DNA from: Macrocystis pyrifera
Taxonomy: Eukaryota; Sar; Phaeophyceae; Laminariales; Laminariaceae
NCBI GenBank assembly: GCA_031763025.1
Contig: JASSKH010000020.1
Coordinates: 10,290,528-10,354,527 of the forward strand
DNA: 64,000 bases
Direction of reading: 5' to 3'
The notes beneath the pieces are model-generated. The model was not told where the DNA came from and did not search any database. It saw nothing but the letters and a program-made list of their open reading frames with translations. A program made the position numbers and the translations under genes. Position 1 is the stretch's first letter. Each line of letters begins with the position of its first letter. Below are positions 45,661-56,682 of this stretch, one piece after another.

Positions 45661-45960
45661 CCGAGTGAAACAAACATAAAAATGAAGAACTAAAACCTTT
45701 TCTTTTTTTTTCCTTTTTTCATCATGTGATAAAAACGGTTACACCGGACTTATTCCATTCCGACCTCTGGGGGATAATGGTGTGTCTCGTTTTTTCTTTT
45801 TTACGGATGTCGTTGACTCTATTGTTGTTTTCTATAGTCAGAAGAGTCATACAACAGCGCCGTGGACACTCACGGCAATTTGTCTGCTAAGATTAATGAA
45901 ATATGCGAAAATATAAATAAATTACCCAATACCAGGTACCTGCTACGAGGTACCACTGAT

Positions 45961-46891
45961 TAGGGTGTTTGCAAAAGAACCGGTTATGGTTCGGTCGACA
46001 ACCACAGGCTATTCACCTAACCTAAACAGAATCGGGTTTGAGATTTATCGCGAGAACCCAAAACGATCATTTCGGTTTTGAACTGGGAAAGGAACTCTAG
46101 GAAAATGGAATACAGCAACAAAGGACAAATAACAAAATGAAAGTACGAAAAATGGAACACCAACGGCTTCGTGGGAGATCCTGCTCGCTGCTGCTGCTGC
46201 TGCGTGGCTCGCTGCGTGTGTGTGCTCTGTGCTCTATGGCAGCCATGCGAAGAGTGCTAATCGTCGCGACCGAGGCCCGTTATGCAGTGCGTGCGCAGGC
46301 GTGCTACGTGTGGGTGTGCGTGTTGTACGGTAACACGCGCCAGAGCCCAAAGTACGGATACTTTGTCGCCACCTCAAGAACAAGCAGCCCAGCAGAGTAG
46401 CAACTTCAGAAGCAGTCCACAACGCACACGGCGCTGTCAACGAGATGTTGACGCTGCACCCTGCGAGCCCTCCGCCGCATACGGCCGCATGACTTTGCCG
46501 GCCTTCGCGAGGGCCTCGCGTTGACACGGACTCGCCAAATGTGCCGTGCGCTTGGTTAGATAACTTCGTGGTGTGAGGCAACACATGTATCATGCCTCCC
46601 GCCTTGTGCTGGGGTACGCTGTGTGTATTATTAGGTGACGTAGACGATTATAATTTATTGCCAAATACGATGTTTCATTCGCCCGGGGCATTTCCGGGTT
46701 GGCCTGGCCAGCGAAGCTATGATCATAATCGAAACCCAAGAAGGCAAACCCAACCCGATTTTGTTTTGAACATATGGCCCATATGGGCCAATTTGGGGTC
46801 CTTAGTTTGGGAAGTTGATTATTTTTTGGGATAGGGAGAAGAGAAATACGCCAAACCAAACCATAATCTGATCTTCGCAAACACCATACCA
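45961..46891. mobile_element. hAT-like non-autonomous element (TIR GTGTTTGC)
   Basis: Left end 'tagggtgtttgcaaaagaac' followed by 'ggttatggttcgg' is mirrored at the right end by 'ccaaaccataatctgatctt' followed by 'cgcaaacacca'. The interior has a short CTG tract and no transposase frame. An exact target duplication is not clear; 'taccaggta' occurs on both sides but leaves the left boundary 20 bp away. Ends resemble those of the 39389-40476 element. Confidence 0.5.
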
Positions 46892-46924
46892 GGTATTACA
46901 TTTTTATTTTTGTTTTGGAGTTGT

Positions 46925-47253
46925 TGTTTTAATCATCACTTTTGCTTTCCAGTTTATTTTTTAATGACTCGTAGTAAGTTTTACCCTCAGCGAGCTTCTG
47001 GACGAGCCGTGGTCACACAGGTGTCGTCCCCTCTCCCCTCCGGTACGTGCCTGTATTTTTTGTCGCACATAGGCTTCAGCATTCCAACTGCTCGTCGATT
47101 TTCATCCAAGGTAGCTAACTCGCGCTCTCGCGCTTTCCGCATATCATTTTTTTTCAACAATAAGTCCCTACGAGCATGTACTCGGTGAGACTCGAACCCA
47201 CGAAATTGATCTTGATAGGCACGCGGACCACCTACCAAGCCACCGGAGACGCC
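46925..47253 (-). mobile_element. tRNA-derived SINE, copy 2
   Basis: Colinear with copy 1 over about 320 bp, including the A-box region (47225-47250), the T-arm-like 'gagactcgaacccac' block, 'gctctcgcgctttccgc', 'gtcgattttcatc' and the terminal 'atcatcacttttgctttcc'. Divergence is roughly 10-15 percent by eye. The T stem has one changed base. The A-rich tail is interrupted. It lies 35 bp from the hAT-like element's right end. Confidence 0.8.
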
Positions 47254-47259
47254 GGCTTG

Positions 47260-48050
47260 GTAGTGATTAAAAACAAATCGTTCCAGGTACTTCAAGCGTA
47301 AGCGAGAAACCGTTTCTGGACCCACACTCCACTTTTTTATTTGGGTCAGCCGATGGGGTGTTATATCTGAAAGTAACTCCTTTATTAACAACGACTCCAC
47401 CCTACTAGATGTTGAACATAATGAGCCGCTTGGGATTGCTGGGGACGAAGGTACCTGAACTGGGCGCTTTCAAGTCACTTCATTATTGATCAGAGCATTA
47501 AGAATTCAGAGATGAAAAAATCAACACATAGTAGTAGTAGTAAAAGCTGGTGGCGTTGTTGTTGTTCTCACGTTGACTCATCGCCAGAATGCATTCTGTG
47601 GTCGCAAGACAGGCTCGAATAACTCCGGAGTGGAAGAAAAACCTCGGTAGAAATAAATACAAGCAGTTAATAACTCACGATAACCCTGGCGCATCTACAC
47701 TTCAGACAAAATCAAAAGTGTGGGGCCGCGCCCTTCCGCATCAGGCACATGCGGTACGCTGTACAAGTCGCCACATAAACCGAGAAGACAGTATACTATC
47801 CAGGAAAAATGTACAGAATGAAAACTCGACGTCGATAAATCTAAATCGAAAAGGGAACAGAGAGAAGAGAACAAAAAAATATTCAAGTCAAGCAAGAATG
47901 AGAGAAATCAAGAAAGGAAAACACACAGGAGGTTGCGCAGTTTTTCGCAGATTGCAGGCTCGCAAACTACGCGAGGGGTGTCGAACATAGACAAGAACCA
48001 AGAAACAATCATACTTACGCAGCTATTGAGAAAAGCAGAGGACTAATAAA
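47260..48050. other. No recognisable gene
   Basis: A 133-codon frame at 47589-47990, Lys/Arg/Asn-rich without domain. Short AGT repeats near 47530. Nothing supported. Confidence 0.4.
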
Positions 48051-48056
48051 AAACCA

Positions 48057-48161
48057 TTACGGGGGTCCATAGTTAATGGGACCAAATTTTGTTAGTAAAA
48101 ATAGGAAAATATATAGGTTTTTATGTACACCATAGGTCCTGTTAACTATGGACCCCCGTAA
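48057..48161. mobile_element. 105-bp MITE, copy 2 (TTACGGGGG family)
   Basis: Near-identical to copy 1 (4568-4672), same length and orientation, with ends TTACGGGGGTCC and its inverse. The right flank is TA; the left flank is CA, probably a decayed TA. Confidence 0.85.
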
Positions 48162-48469
48162 TAGCAGGCAAGACAATAACGAAAACGAAATGGAAGACGA
48201 CGAAGCAAACAAAAAAGAAACAGCGGATAGTCAAAAGTATAAAGGCAGATACAGACAGAGACACAAAGCAAACGGGAAAAAAAGAAAAGAAGAAAATATA
48301 AAAAGACGAAAAGAGACCAAAAGTAGGCGGGGGGGACATATAGTACAAAAGATAGGCACTAGTACATACAGACACGCAGAGTTGCCCGGGTGGCACCATG
48401 CTAGCCACTTGCGTCCCAAAGAAAGGAACGCATCATGACGATGATGGCCACACCTAGGGTCAGTCTGTT

Positions 48470-48479
48470 GAGCAGATCG

Positions 48480-48514
<35 letters not shown>

Positions 48515-48838
48515 TTCGTCCGCCGTACACCACCGCCAATCTGCGCACGTGCAATGGTGCCCGCGGTTGTAGTCGCGGTTGCAACTATTCTGTGCCTTTC
48601 TGTCGATGCTTCCTTGTTATCCTTAGTAAGCCATCTCCGCATGAAGATCTCCGCCACCTCCTCGACCCGTCGGAACCATCTGCTGGCTTCCTGTGCTGCC
48701 TCGCGCCACCCTTCGAGCTTGATGTCAAACTCCTTGAGGTCCTCGTCATTAAGGTACCTCACCCAGTCCTACTCCTGTCTTCCAGAGTAGCCCTTACCCC
48801 CAACCATCTCCTCAAACATCACTCTCTTGGGCAGGCGC
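48470..48838 (-). pseudogene. LINE C-terminal coding remnant (after the foldback)
   Basis: Minus-strand frame with 'RLPKRVMFEEMVGGKGYSGR', one in-frame TAG near 48773, then 'LNDEDLKEFDIKLEGWREAA' and 'SRWFRRVEEVAEIFMRRW'. This follows the usual order after the reverse transcriptase of non-LTR elements ending in a 'W..AAQ...RW' block. It runs into a C35 run on the plus strand (48480-48514). It is the continuation of the frame at 49558-50030, from which it is separated by a foldback element. Confidence 0.75.
48480..48514. repeat. C35 homopolymer
   Basis: Uninterrupted run of 35 C. It sits at the end of the LINE coding remnant and produces the poly-Gly tail of its minus-strand frame. Confidence 0.95.
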
Positions 48839-48840
48839 TG

Positions 48841-49555
48841 TTGCGAGTTAGGGGATTTCCCTAGATAGGGGATCCCTTTTGCCTTAGGAGATCTCCTCCT
48901 AGCTTAGGGGATCCCCTCCTAGCTTAGAGGATCTCCTCCCAGCTTAGGGCATCCCCTACTAGCTTATCACAGTACACGCATGATGTGGATCCCCTAAAGT
49001 CGTTGGGCATCCCCTAAACTCCGAGGGGATCCCCCAACATCCTAGAGGATCCTCTAAGCTAGTAGGGGATCCCCTAACCTCCCCCAAGCCTGTTGGGGAT
49101 CCCCTAACAGACTTAGGTATTTGATGTATCTCCTAAATAAATTGTGATATAGGGGTATCATCCATATGGTGTTAAGGGATCCCCCACTTGTCACAATAAT
49201 TTGTGAAGGATAAACTGAATAGAGACGCTTTATTACACGATTTGTACATGTTGGGTGCCCATACAGTACACACATGATATGGGTCCCCTAACGTCGTTGG
49301 GCATGCCCTGACCTCGTAGGGGATCCCCTAACCTCCTAGGGGATCCCCTAAGTTAGAAGGGGATCCCCTAACCTCCTAGGGGATCCCCTAAGCTAGGAGG
49401 GGATCCCCTAAAGTAGGAGGGGACCCCCTAAGCTCGTAGGGGATCCCCTAAGCTGTGAGGGGATCCCCTACGGTCGAAGGGGATACCCTATACTAGGAGG
49501 GGATCCCCTAAGGCAAAAGGGTTCCCCTAACTAGGGGAATCCCCTAACTCGCGAC
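48841..49555. mobile_element. Foldback element of AGGGGATCCCCT palindromes
   Basis: Ends 'ttgcgagttaggggattt' and 'aatcccctaactcgcgac' are inverted. The inner order 'ccttttgcctta' / 'taaggcaaaagg' confirms long inverted arms. Each arm is made of repeated AGGGGATCCCCTAA-type units, themselves palindromes with a BamHI site at the centre. A direct duplicate 'acagtacac.catgat' also occurs inside (48966 and 49263). The centre (49100-49260) is AT-rich and unique. The element interrupts a LINE reading frame. Flanking 'AGCGCC' and 'AGCACC' could be a six-base target duplication with one change. Confidence 0.8.
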
Positions 49556-49557
49556 AC

Positions 49558-50030
49558 GGTGCTCCTCGTCCATGCGTGTCACAAAGCCCGCAAACAACAG
49601 TCTACGTCTGCGTATCGTCGTCTCAACGCTGTCGGAGGTTTTTCTGAGAAGCGCGTTGTCGTAAGATAGAATGTGGTCTTTGCGCTTTCGTGTTCGCTAG
49701 CCGACGCATCAGAGGAGCATCGTTTGGTGGACCTCCCGTAGCCTGCCGTAAGTAGTCTTGCTCGGGCTCCAAGTAACCCATCCGTGGAGCAACGTTTAGT
49801 CACCTCGGCTCTCAGCATCTGCAACTTCAGGCGTAGGCGCACTCCCGGGCGGTCATAGATTTCCATCTTAATATACCGCCAGAAGCACGCCTATGCCCTC
49901 TGGAGTCGACGCGTTACCTCGACACTTCTGCTCGTCCAATCTGCGCTGATTGCCCCGGCCAAATACACAAACTCAGTGGTTTGACCGTACACGTGGCCGT
50001 GTAGATATTCATTCGAACAAACACCAACTG
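49558..50030 (-). pseudogene. LINE post-RT coding remnant (before the foldback)
   Basis: On the minus strand, from about 50020 down: 'GQTTEFVYLAGAISADWTSR', 'VEVTRRLQRA', a stop, 'MEIYDRPGVRLRLKLQMLRA', a frameshift, 'LLHGWVTWSPSKTTYGRLRE', stops, and 'RRRRLLFAGFVTRMDEE'. This is the standard sequence of landmarks after the polymerase in a non-LTR retrotransposon ('LLYGxxTW', 'xxHxxLLRCxG', 'RRLxFAGxVxRM'). The final 'RMDEE' joins, across the foldback, to 'RLPKRVMF' at 48838. The RT domain itself is not in the window. Confidence 0.8.
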
Positions 50031-50059
50031 TTCCATCGCCTGGTGTAACCTGATCATAA

Positions 50060-52580
50060 AATCTAGCAGCCTAAGTAGCTTAGATCAGGTGGGTGACTCG
50101 GGCTCAGTACCCCACGAGGCTCTGCTTTGAAAGCCACCGAACGTACTTTTTAGTGTAACGCGGTGAGACCAATTGCTTTTTAGGAACCGTGGAGAAAACG
50201 CGGCGAAAACTGGGTGAGACACACGACGGGTGCCCCTCGCTATTCAATTATCCGCGCGCACACAGGCGCACATACACCGCCGTCTCGCTTCCGTTGATCC
50301 CGTTCCAAGTAGAAATGAAAATGGGCTGTTGCGCCATGATGTTAGTGTGGTATCGCTGTTGACTACAACAACCCCGTGCTTGACAGCAGCGGTGACCACA
50401 AATGCTCGGAATGCAAGTCCATATAATAACCTTTTTGTGCGAGCCGCCTCAAAAATCTAAACGACACGTCAGATGCTTGGCTATTTGGCACCGTCCATAC
50501 CGCAACACCGAGCGATAGAAAATAGACGGAGCAGCTGCGAGAATGGCTGCGGCCATGACTGGTGCTGCCGCTGGTGGAGGTGGTGGTTCGGCCGGTCCAG
50601 GTCCAGCAAACAAAACGCACCAATATTTGGTCATGACGGGCGCTAGCGAATCATCGCGCTTCATGAACTCTACCAAACAGAGGCTGGCAAAGTTGGCGCG
50701 TACGTCATCGCCCTTCAATCAACAGGAGTGGCTCTATTCATACTCCAGGAAGCAGAAGCAAGATAGGGGTAGATATGAAAAACTGGTAGGCGGATGTGGA
50801 AAAAATTTCGGCGACAGGGTCGGGTGCCAACGTTGACGTGGCCACATACTCTCCAAGTATCCTAAACAACAGATACTATAGAGATGAAACAAAGATTGAA
50901 CAAAAATCAAGAACGTAATAAATTGAATGACTTTAAAGAACAAACCGACAACACAAACAATAACAAGGCACGAAAAAGACCATAAGATCAACGCGTCCTG
51001 CTAACCAACCGGCGTCGACAAGGCTTCGAAATACACACTTTGTTCGTGAAACATAAACATTGGGCCGACCGAGGAAGGGAGGGAATGGGGGTTTAGAATT
51101 TTGGTTAACTTACCCGTGGGTACTTCGTAATATTTCAGTTGAATATGTATTTACGGCAGTGACTAAGATCAGGTATACCTGATAAATTTGAGTCAATATC
51201 AGGAATTTATTCAAACCAAATACAAAACGCGCTCCACGAGCGATGTTTTGCCCATGAAAATCAATTTAAAACAACTCCGCCTGACCATTAACCACTAAGG
51301 CCACGTTGGCACCCAAGCGTCTCTTGGTCCCCGGGTTTCAGGTTGCTCCAGTTTCTAGACGATGTATCGGAACAGAAAGGACATCGCAATCTTAGCACGC
51401 TCCATTTAGACCTTCGTTCGGCATGTTCGTGCTTACGGGAGAGCGGCGGTAACATATGAGAAGCTCTTCACAGCAGCTCGTGTTTTTCTCGAGATTGATC
51501 CCCCGAAGGTTCTCAACAGCGGCAGGCCTACACCTCGACTAAGAGGGTGCTCCTGTAATATTAACATTAATTGTCGAAATAGGTGATAAAATGGGGTGCA
51601 CTAAACGAGACGAAAAACCCTAACCAGACGCTTGCACTTCAATTGCGAACAGCAGCTACAGTTCGTCACAGCAGACAACAGCCCACGGAGAAAGTGAGGG
51701 GCGCTCAAAATGGAGTCTGTGAGGGTGCCGGGTGCGGCAGGCTGCTGTCAGAGGCAGCGAGATACGACGCAGGAGGTGTTTTCGTGTATTCAGAGTTGCG
51801 AGTGAGTAGCACAAAATCTCGAAAATTGCCACATCACCGATGAAGAAATGGCCTTCACTAAAAGGTTGCTGTTCTGCAGGCAGATGATCTACCCTTAAGG
51901 AGAAGTCGTCAAGGATGCTGCTGGCCGCAACACGTTCATATGATGAGTACTATTAACAACTACTGGGCCCAAAAAAGTGCAAAAATGGGCTGTACAGCGC
52001 AGGATTCTTGAATATTAGCGTGAATCATTCTACAAGAACGAAATACCGTTCTTGGTTGCGGGTCCCTAAATCGAGTTCCAAGGCGTATGTATATGTTGCC
52101 AAAACGCCTACGCGCGGGTACTTGACAACGCGTTCCTGAGCGTGCTAGCGTCCCTGGCCTCCGGAATCTAAATTGCATTAATTTCTCTAGGACAAATGTA
52201 GCACGGACTCCCTTTCGACCTGCTGCAGAGAATAACCAGGCTCCGTTTGTTTCACTAGTCACCAGGCCCCGTTTGTTCTGCTATAGCGGAAACGCCAAGA
52301 GTATTTATTCTGGTGCCCCCTGCCCGTTGCCCAACTTTGGAGTTCCTTGAACATCTTTGCAAAACCGCCTGCTAGACATGACATAATATTACCGAACCCA
52401 ACCTGAGACCACACACCTTGACGCGGGGTGGGGCAGACGAGCTGCCACTGCCGTGTTTGTCCATGGTGCTCGAATATATAACTCCTGCGATCATAGAAAA
52501 CCGCTGAGTACACATCAGAAAAACTGGCGAAGCACACCATACCAGTGTTGGGGATTGGGATCGAATTGCCCTATAACATT
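50060..52580. other. Mostly unassigned; a few short frames
   Basis: A 97-codon plus-strand frame at 50543-50836 starts Met-Ala-Ala, has a Gly-rich stretch and a basic C-terminus. It could be a small real gene but has no recognisable domain. Two abutting minus-strand frames (51960-52262 and 52259-52540) share a 'TNGAW' pentapeptide through a short direct repeat. None is supported further. Confidence 0.3.
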
Positions 52581-52582
52581 AC

Positions 52583-52780
52583 AATGTTGACCCGGGCAGC
52601 ATCCAGGGGAGCCGCTGGCCTATATCTTTGACAAGGAATCACACATAGAATACGCGCGCTCGGTTTATCACAATAACTGTAAAATTAGGTAAAATGGAAT
52701 ATAGACGAGGCGTATTACGCAGCTTGCAAAGTTGAGTATCAACTATTTAATCAGTCGAACTCACAGCTGACGTATTTCAA
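52583..52780 (+). mobile_element. CAGCTG-TIR family, copy 6 (left part missing)
   Basis: Starts at 'tgttgacccgggcagcatcc' and continues to the right end 'cagcttgcaaagttgagtat...cagctgacgtatttca'. Same truncation style as copy 5 but 5' of the core. Confidence 0.75.
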
Positions 52781-52789
52781 AATTTATAA

Positions 52790-53915
52790 AATCATTGGGA
52801 AATCTCCAGGTTGATTTGGCGCTTTTGGCGGCCGATCTTTCAATCTATACATTGAGAATTGAAGACTGGTTGATTCAACCTTTCAATCTCAATATTTTGG
52901 ATCCCACCCAAATATAACGCCTTAAATACCACATCACGGGAAACCTTGTAGAACGCATCTCGCATTTCCCCCCTCCCCCGCTCTATATCCACAAAAACCA
53001 GCTGTGCCCAGACACGAGCATCCAGATTTTTAGATGAAACTTTCGATGCCTCCTTTCTGTAATGATTTCGCTTGTTTGTTTTATGATTTGTGTGTGTGGT
53101 GTGTAGGGAGTGGGAATCGAGTATACAAGACAAAGCCGCATGGGGTACCAACGAAAAACGAATACACCAAGATGATCAATGAACAACGTGCACCAGATAT
53201 TAAGCAAGAAGCTCCGGCGTGGGTGTTGTTCTAGTACGTGTGCGCTCTGTGCTCTTGCGCTCTCCTGCGGGGAGCATATTGACCCTGATAGCTTGTTTGG
53301 CTTGATATCTACTTTTTTGTTCTGGTGAAATTCTACACAGTTCTGCTGTACACCTTTCTGTGACAGAATGAGGATGCATACTGCAACTCGTACACTCCTA
53401 TATATAATGTTAATAGTAGTCTAGATTACAGCTGAATTAAAAACTGATGCATTTCAAGCATAACACAGCATACATTTTGTGAAAGACAGAAACCACGAGT
53501 ATACTACATAAAAACCGCTTGAAATTTGGCGACCTGAAGATAAATTTAAACGATTTAGATCTAAATTTACAGTAGACATTGTCTCTTTTCGCCGAAAAAA
53601 GGATTTTTGGGCGATCTATTTCAAGAATTATTGATCGGCACTGCTGTTGTCGGAGGCAATCCCTAACACCAAAGAAGACAAAATGAACACTGTTAATCAT
53701 CATACACCCAAAAGAAAGAAAAAAAAATGAAATCATCGTACGACGTACGTATGTTGTGTACTCGTATAAGACACACGTACGAGTACAGAGTTGGTGTGGA
53801 GACTTGCAACCGAGAGACCGCAGAGACATGTATACGCATACAAACAACAGTGTACAGCAGTGTACCTACAGTAATACATGGCCTTTCTGATTGATTCAAG
53901 ATCCGTTCAAATATT
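52790..53915. other. No recognisable gene
   Basis: A 103-codon minus frame (52840-53151) and a 136-codon minus frame (53437-53847) show no domain. AT-rich. Confidence 0.35.
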
Positions 53916-53921
53916 TTTATT

Positions 53922-54433
53922 AGGTCAATTCTTGTGCAGTCGGATTTACAGCCAGTTGGAAATAAAGCTATGGGCACGTTTGCACGACCTTTTACCCCGA
54001 AAATGTACGAAACTACAGATTCCCGCCTTAGCATGAGTTGGACTTTTCTCCAAGATATATGTGAAGCTGTTTCCCGCTTCTCCGGGTGCCCAGTTGAGGA
54101 AATCACCGTCAGTACTTTGCCGGTCCAACTGGGTAAAAAAAGATTACGATCAGGGATCGGATCGCAAACAAAACGTTTTTTTTTTTCGATTCAATCGGGC
54201 ATTGCAATCGTATTTGACCCAGTTGGGTGGGAAAAGTACCGGCGGTGATTTCCTGCAACTGGTCATCCGGAGAAGCGGAAAACAGCTTTAGACTGGTCTT
54301 GGAGAAAAGTCCAACTCATACCGAGGCGAGAAACAGCAGTTCCGCACATTTTCGGGGCAACAGCTCGTTCGTGTGAACTGCAGATCGCACCGTTTCCAAC
54401 CGACTGCAAATCCGACTGCATAAGAATTGGTCT
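53922..54433. mobile_element. 511-bp fold-back (hairpin) MITE
   Basis: The two halves are reverse complements over about 230 bp each. 'aggtcaattcttgtgcagtc' at the left mirrors 'gactgcataagaattggtct' at the right. 'atgagttggacttttctcca' mirrors 'tggagaaaagtccaactcat'. 'cagttgaggaaatcaccg' mirrors its inverse. Divergence between arms is perhaps 15 percent. The turn is near 54180-54195. No coding frame is conserved across arms. The flanks share TAT, possibly a target duplication. Confidence 0.8.
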
Positions 54434-54439
54434 TATGCT

Positions 54440-56240
54440 TTCCTTCCGACAATAGAGCGGAGATGTCGTTCCTATAAACCGATTATCCTTCCGTAAATCA
54501 GTAGTATCCGTCTTACGCTTCTCTGCCAGCCGTTTCCCGATTTACATTCCCCACATCATCTCATTCTAGCTACCGATAAATTAAGCGGAAAACCAGACAG
54601 AGACTACGTAGTAGACGACAAGGCCAGGGATACCGTCGCCTTTTCGAGTCGAGGTCAGTTACGATGTCCGTCCAGCCAATAGCAAGACGCTCCTGTCGTG
54701 TCATTAGTACCACAGGTATTTGGTTTGAGTATGAAACCGATTTCGGCCCAAAAGTGCTCAGGTTTACCTGATTGTTGTGTCTAAAACCCATAAAAATCCA
54801 TCCAACACCAGCCAGCGCAGCTTGTTCTCTAAAAAACAGAAATAAATATGTCAGATTTCATATTTGTAAACTTGATATTTCAAAAGTCCGTGCTTTCGTG
54901 GTCGGAGCGCACAGGAATAATAAATTACCACCAGTCGAGTGTATCTCTGACGGAAAGAGGCCAGTTGTGTCGGCGGGAGGGGACTGCATGTGACAACGGT
55001 GTGGTTTTTTATTACAGGATTGGACAATTATTTTTCGGTGTCAACAGAGGACGGAACTTTATGTTTCAACGGGAGAGAATTTGTTGGCGGGACGGGACAG
55101 TAAATTGACGGTATCATGATGACAGGATAACAAAGAAGTACATCTAAAGAACGCTTCGTAAGGAGCGCTGGGAGCACACCTCCAACAATATCGTACCACG
55201 TAAGACACTTTTAGGTACACTTCTGTCTAGGTAAATAGAAATAAGAGAACGTGTACATCAACACTCTTGTGAGCGCTATTTTCTTGTGCTTCACGACAAA
55301 CGGGTCGGAGGGTCAAATCCAACCTCTTTTTTCTTGTTTGTGTTTTTTTCAGGTGCCATTCGTTAGCTAGCGGTAAGATAAAGTAGTAAGAAGATCGTCA
55401 GCAACAAGCATCGTGCCCTACCCAGCATCGACATCCCTGTTTCTCCTACAATTTTATGTACTCTACTACCTCCGCAGGGACTATAATCGGCAAGAAACCA
55501 CTAGAAACATGGTGAAAAACATGACTCGACAGCTCCAGCTGCGGTGGTGGTACTGGTACGAAACGTGGGCACTGCCGTTATTCATGCGACACCCGGTACG
55601 TAGTGACACCTTTGTTGCGTTTTTGTATTTGCCATCTGACATGTATTGTACTTGCTTCAATCACACCACTTCCAAATAGAAATTATGACCAATCAGACCT
55701 AAATACTTGACTATAAACTAGACCTAAACGTTTAAAGCAAACGCAAACCCCTTCGTAAACGAATGGATATCTCTACTACCAACACTTCTGCCCGCCCTTT
55801 CCTAATTCCGGTCTAATTTCCGCTACCCCTCTGTACCTACTATTCCGATACCTGCTGCTGCGAGAGACAAGTTCCTTTCCCCTGAAATTGAATCAAAATA
55901 CCGCGTCGGACGACTGTCCGCTGTCCTAACGAATAGCCAGGTTTTGACTCCAAGGTGCAGGAGGTTGTGCGATTCAGCTGGCCAATACCACTGAAGGTCG
56001 TATCTAGGAGGGTCTCCCCACACCGTCTTGTTTCGTCCGTGGCAGTATTCCATCACCACCCTACACCGAGTACCGTGTTACACATACGTATGATGGCACC
56101 GCAATCCACTCATCGTAATATTGTTATATTTCATTGGTATACCAAGGTAAAAACACACAATAAAATACAGGAAAGCTGGCCCAGGATGGATTTCTTGAAT
56201 GAGAACCGGTGCATTATCCACTCATTTCGGTATAATATAT
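54440..56240. other. No recognisable gene
   Basis: An 88-codon frame at 55413-55679 follows a pyrimidine tract ending in CAG (55353) that looks like a splice acceptor, but no partner exon or domain is recognisable. Otherwise empty. Confidence 0.35.
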
Positions 56241-56244
56241 GTAG

Positions 56245-56475
56245 TGTAGCCAAAAGATACCAAGCCGTGGAGGTTTCAGTGTAATCGCATGTGTGAGTGG
56301 AGCAGTGGCCGGGATCCTGTGTGATGTCCCCTAGCCACCTGGCTCGTGGTCCGATGAGGATCACTCCGTGATAATACAAGCTCTAAGAACAAGACTTACT
56401 GAGTGCGAGGCCAGCGAGACTGGTGGAGTCCCTCGCTGGAAGCCCTCTTGCTGATATCATCTGGCAGAGGCCATA
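56245..56475 (+). repeat. Left LTR (231 bp)
   Basis: Starts TGTAGCCAAAAGATACC and ends ...CAGAGGCCATA. Identical to the right LTR except GGCCGGGATCC against GGCCGGGGATCC. The ends are TGT...ATA rather than TG...CA if the GTAG duplication is used to set the boundary. Confidence 0.95.
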
Positions 56476-56682
56476 ATATCTAGATATTCGCGGAACTTCT
56501 GTTGGAGGAGTTTTCGGCTGCGGAGTATTGGGTCACAGCTGGGAAGGCAGTTGGCCCGTTGGACGGATCGAAACGGCTTGAAGCGCACAGCAGGGGAGGA
56601 CGCTCCGGGAGCTGGAGGACGCACAGGTCAGGCGGCAGTTTCTCCGTTATTACAGTAGAGTCCAGGTGGACTGCTGTGGATT

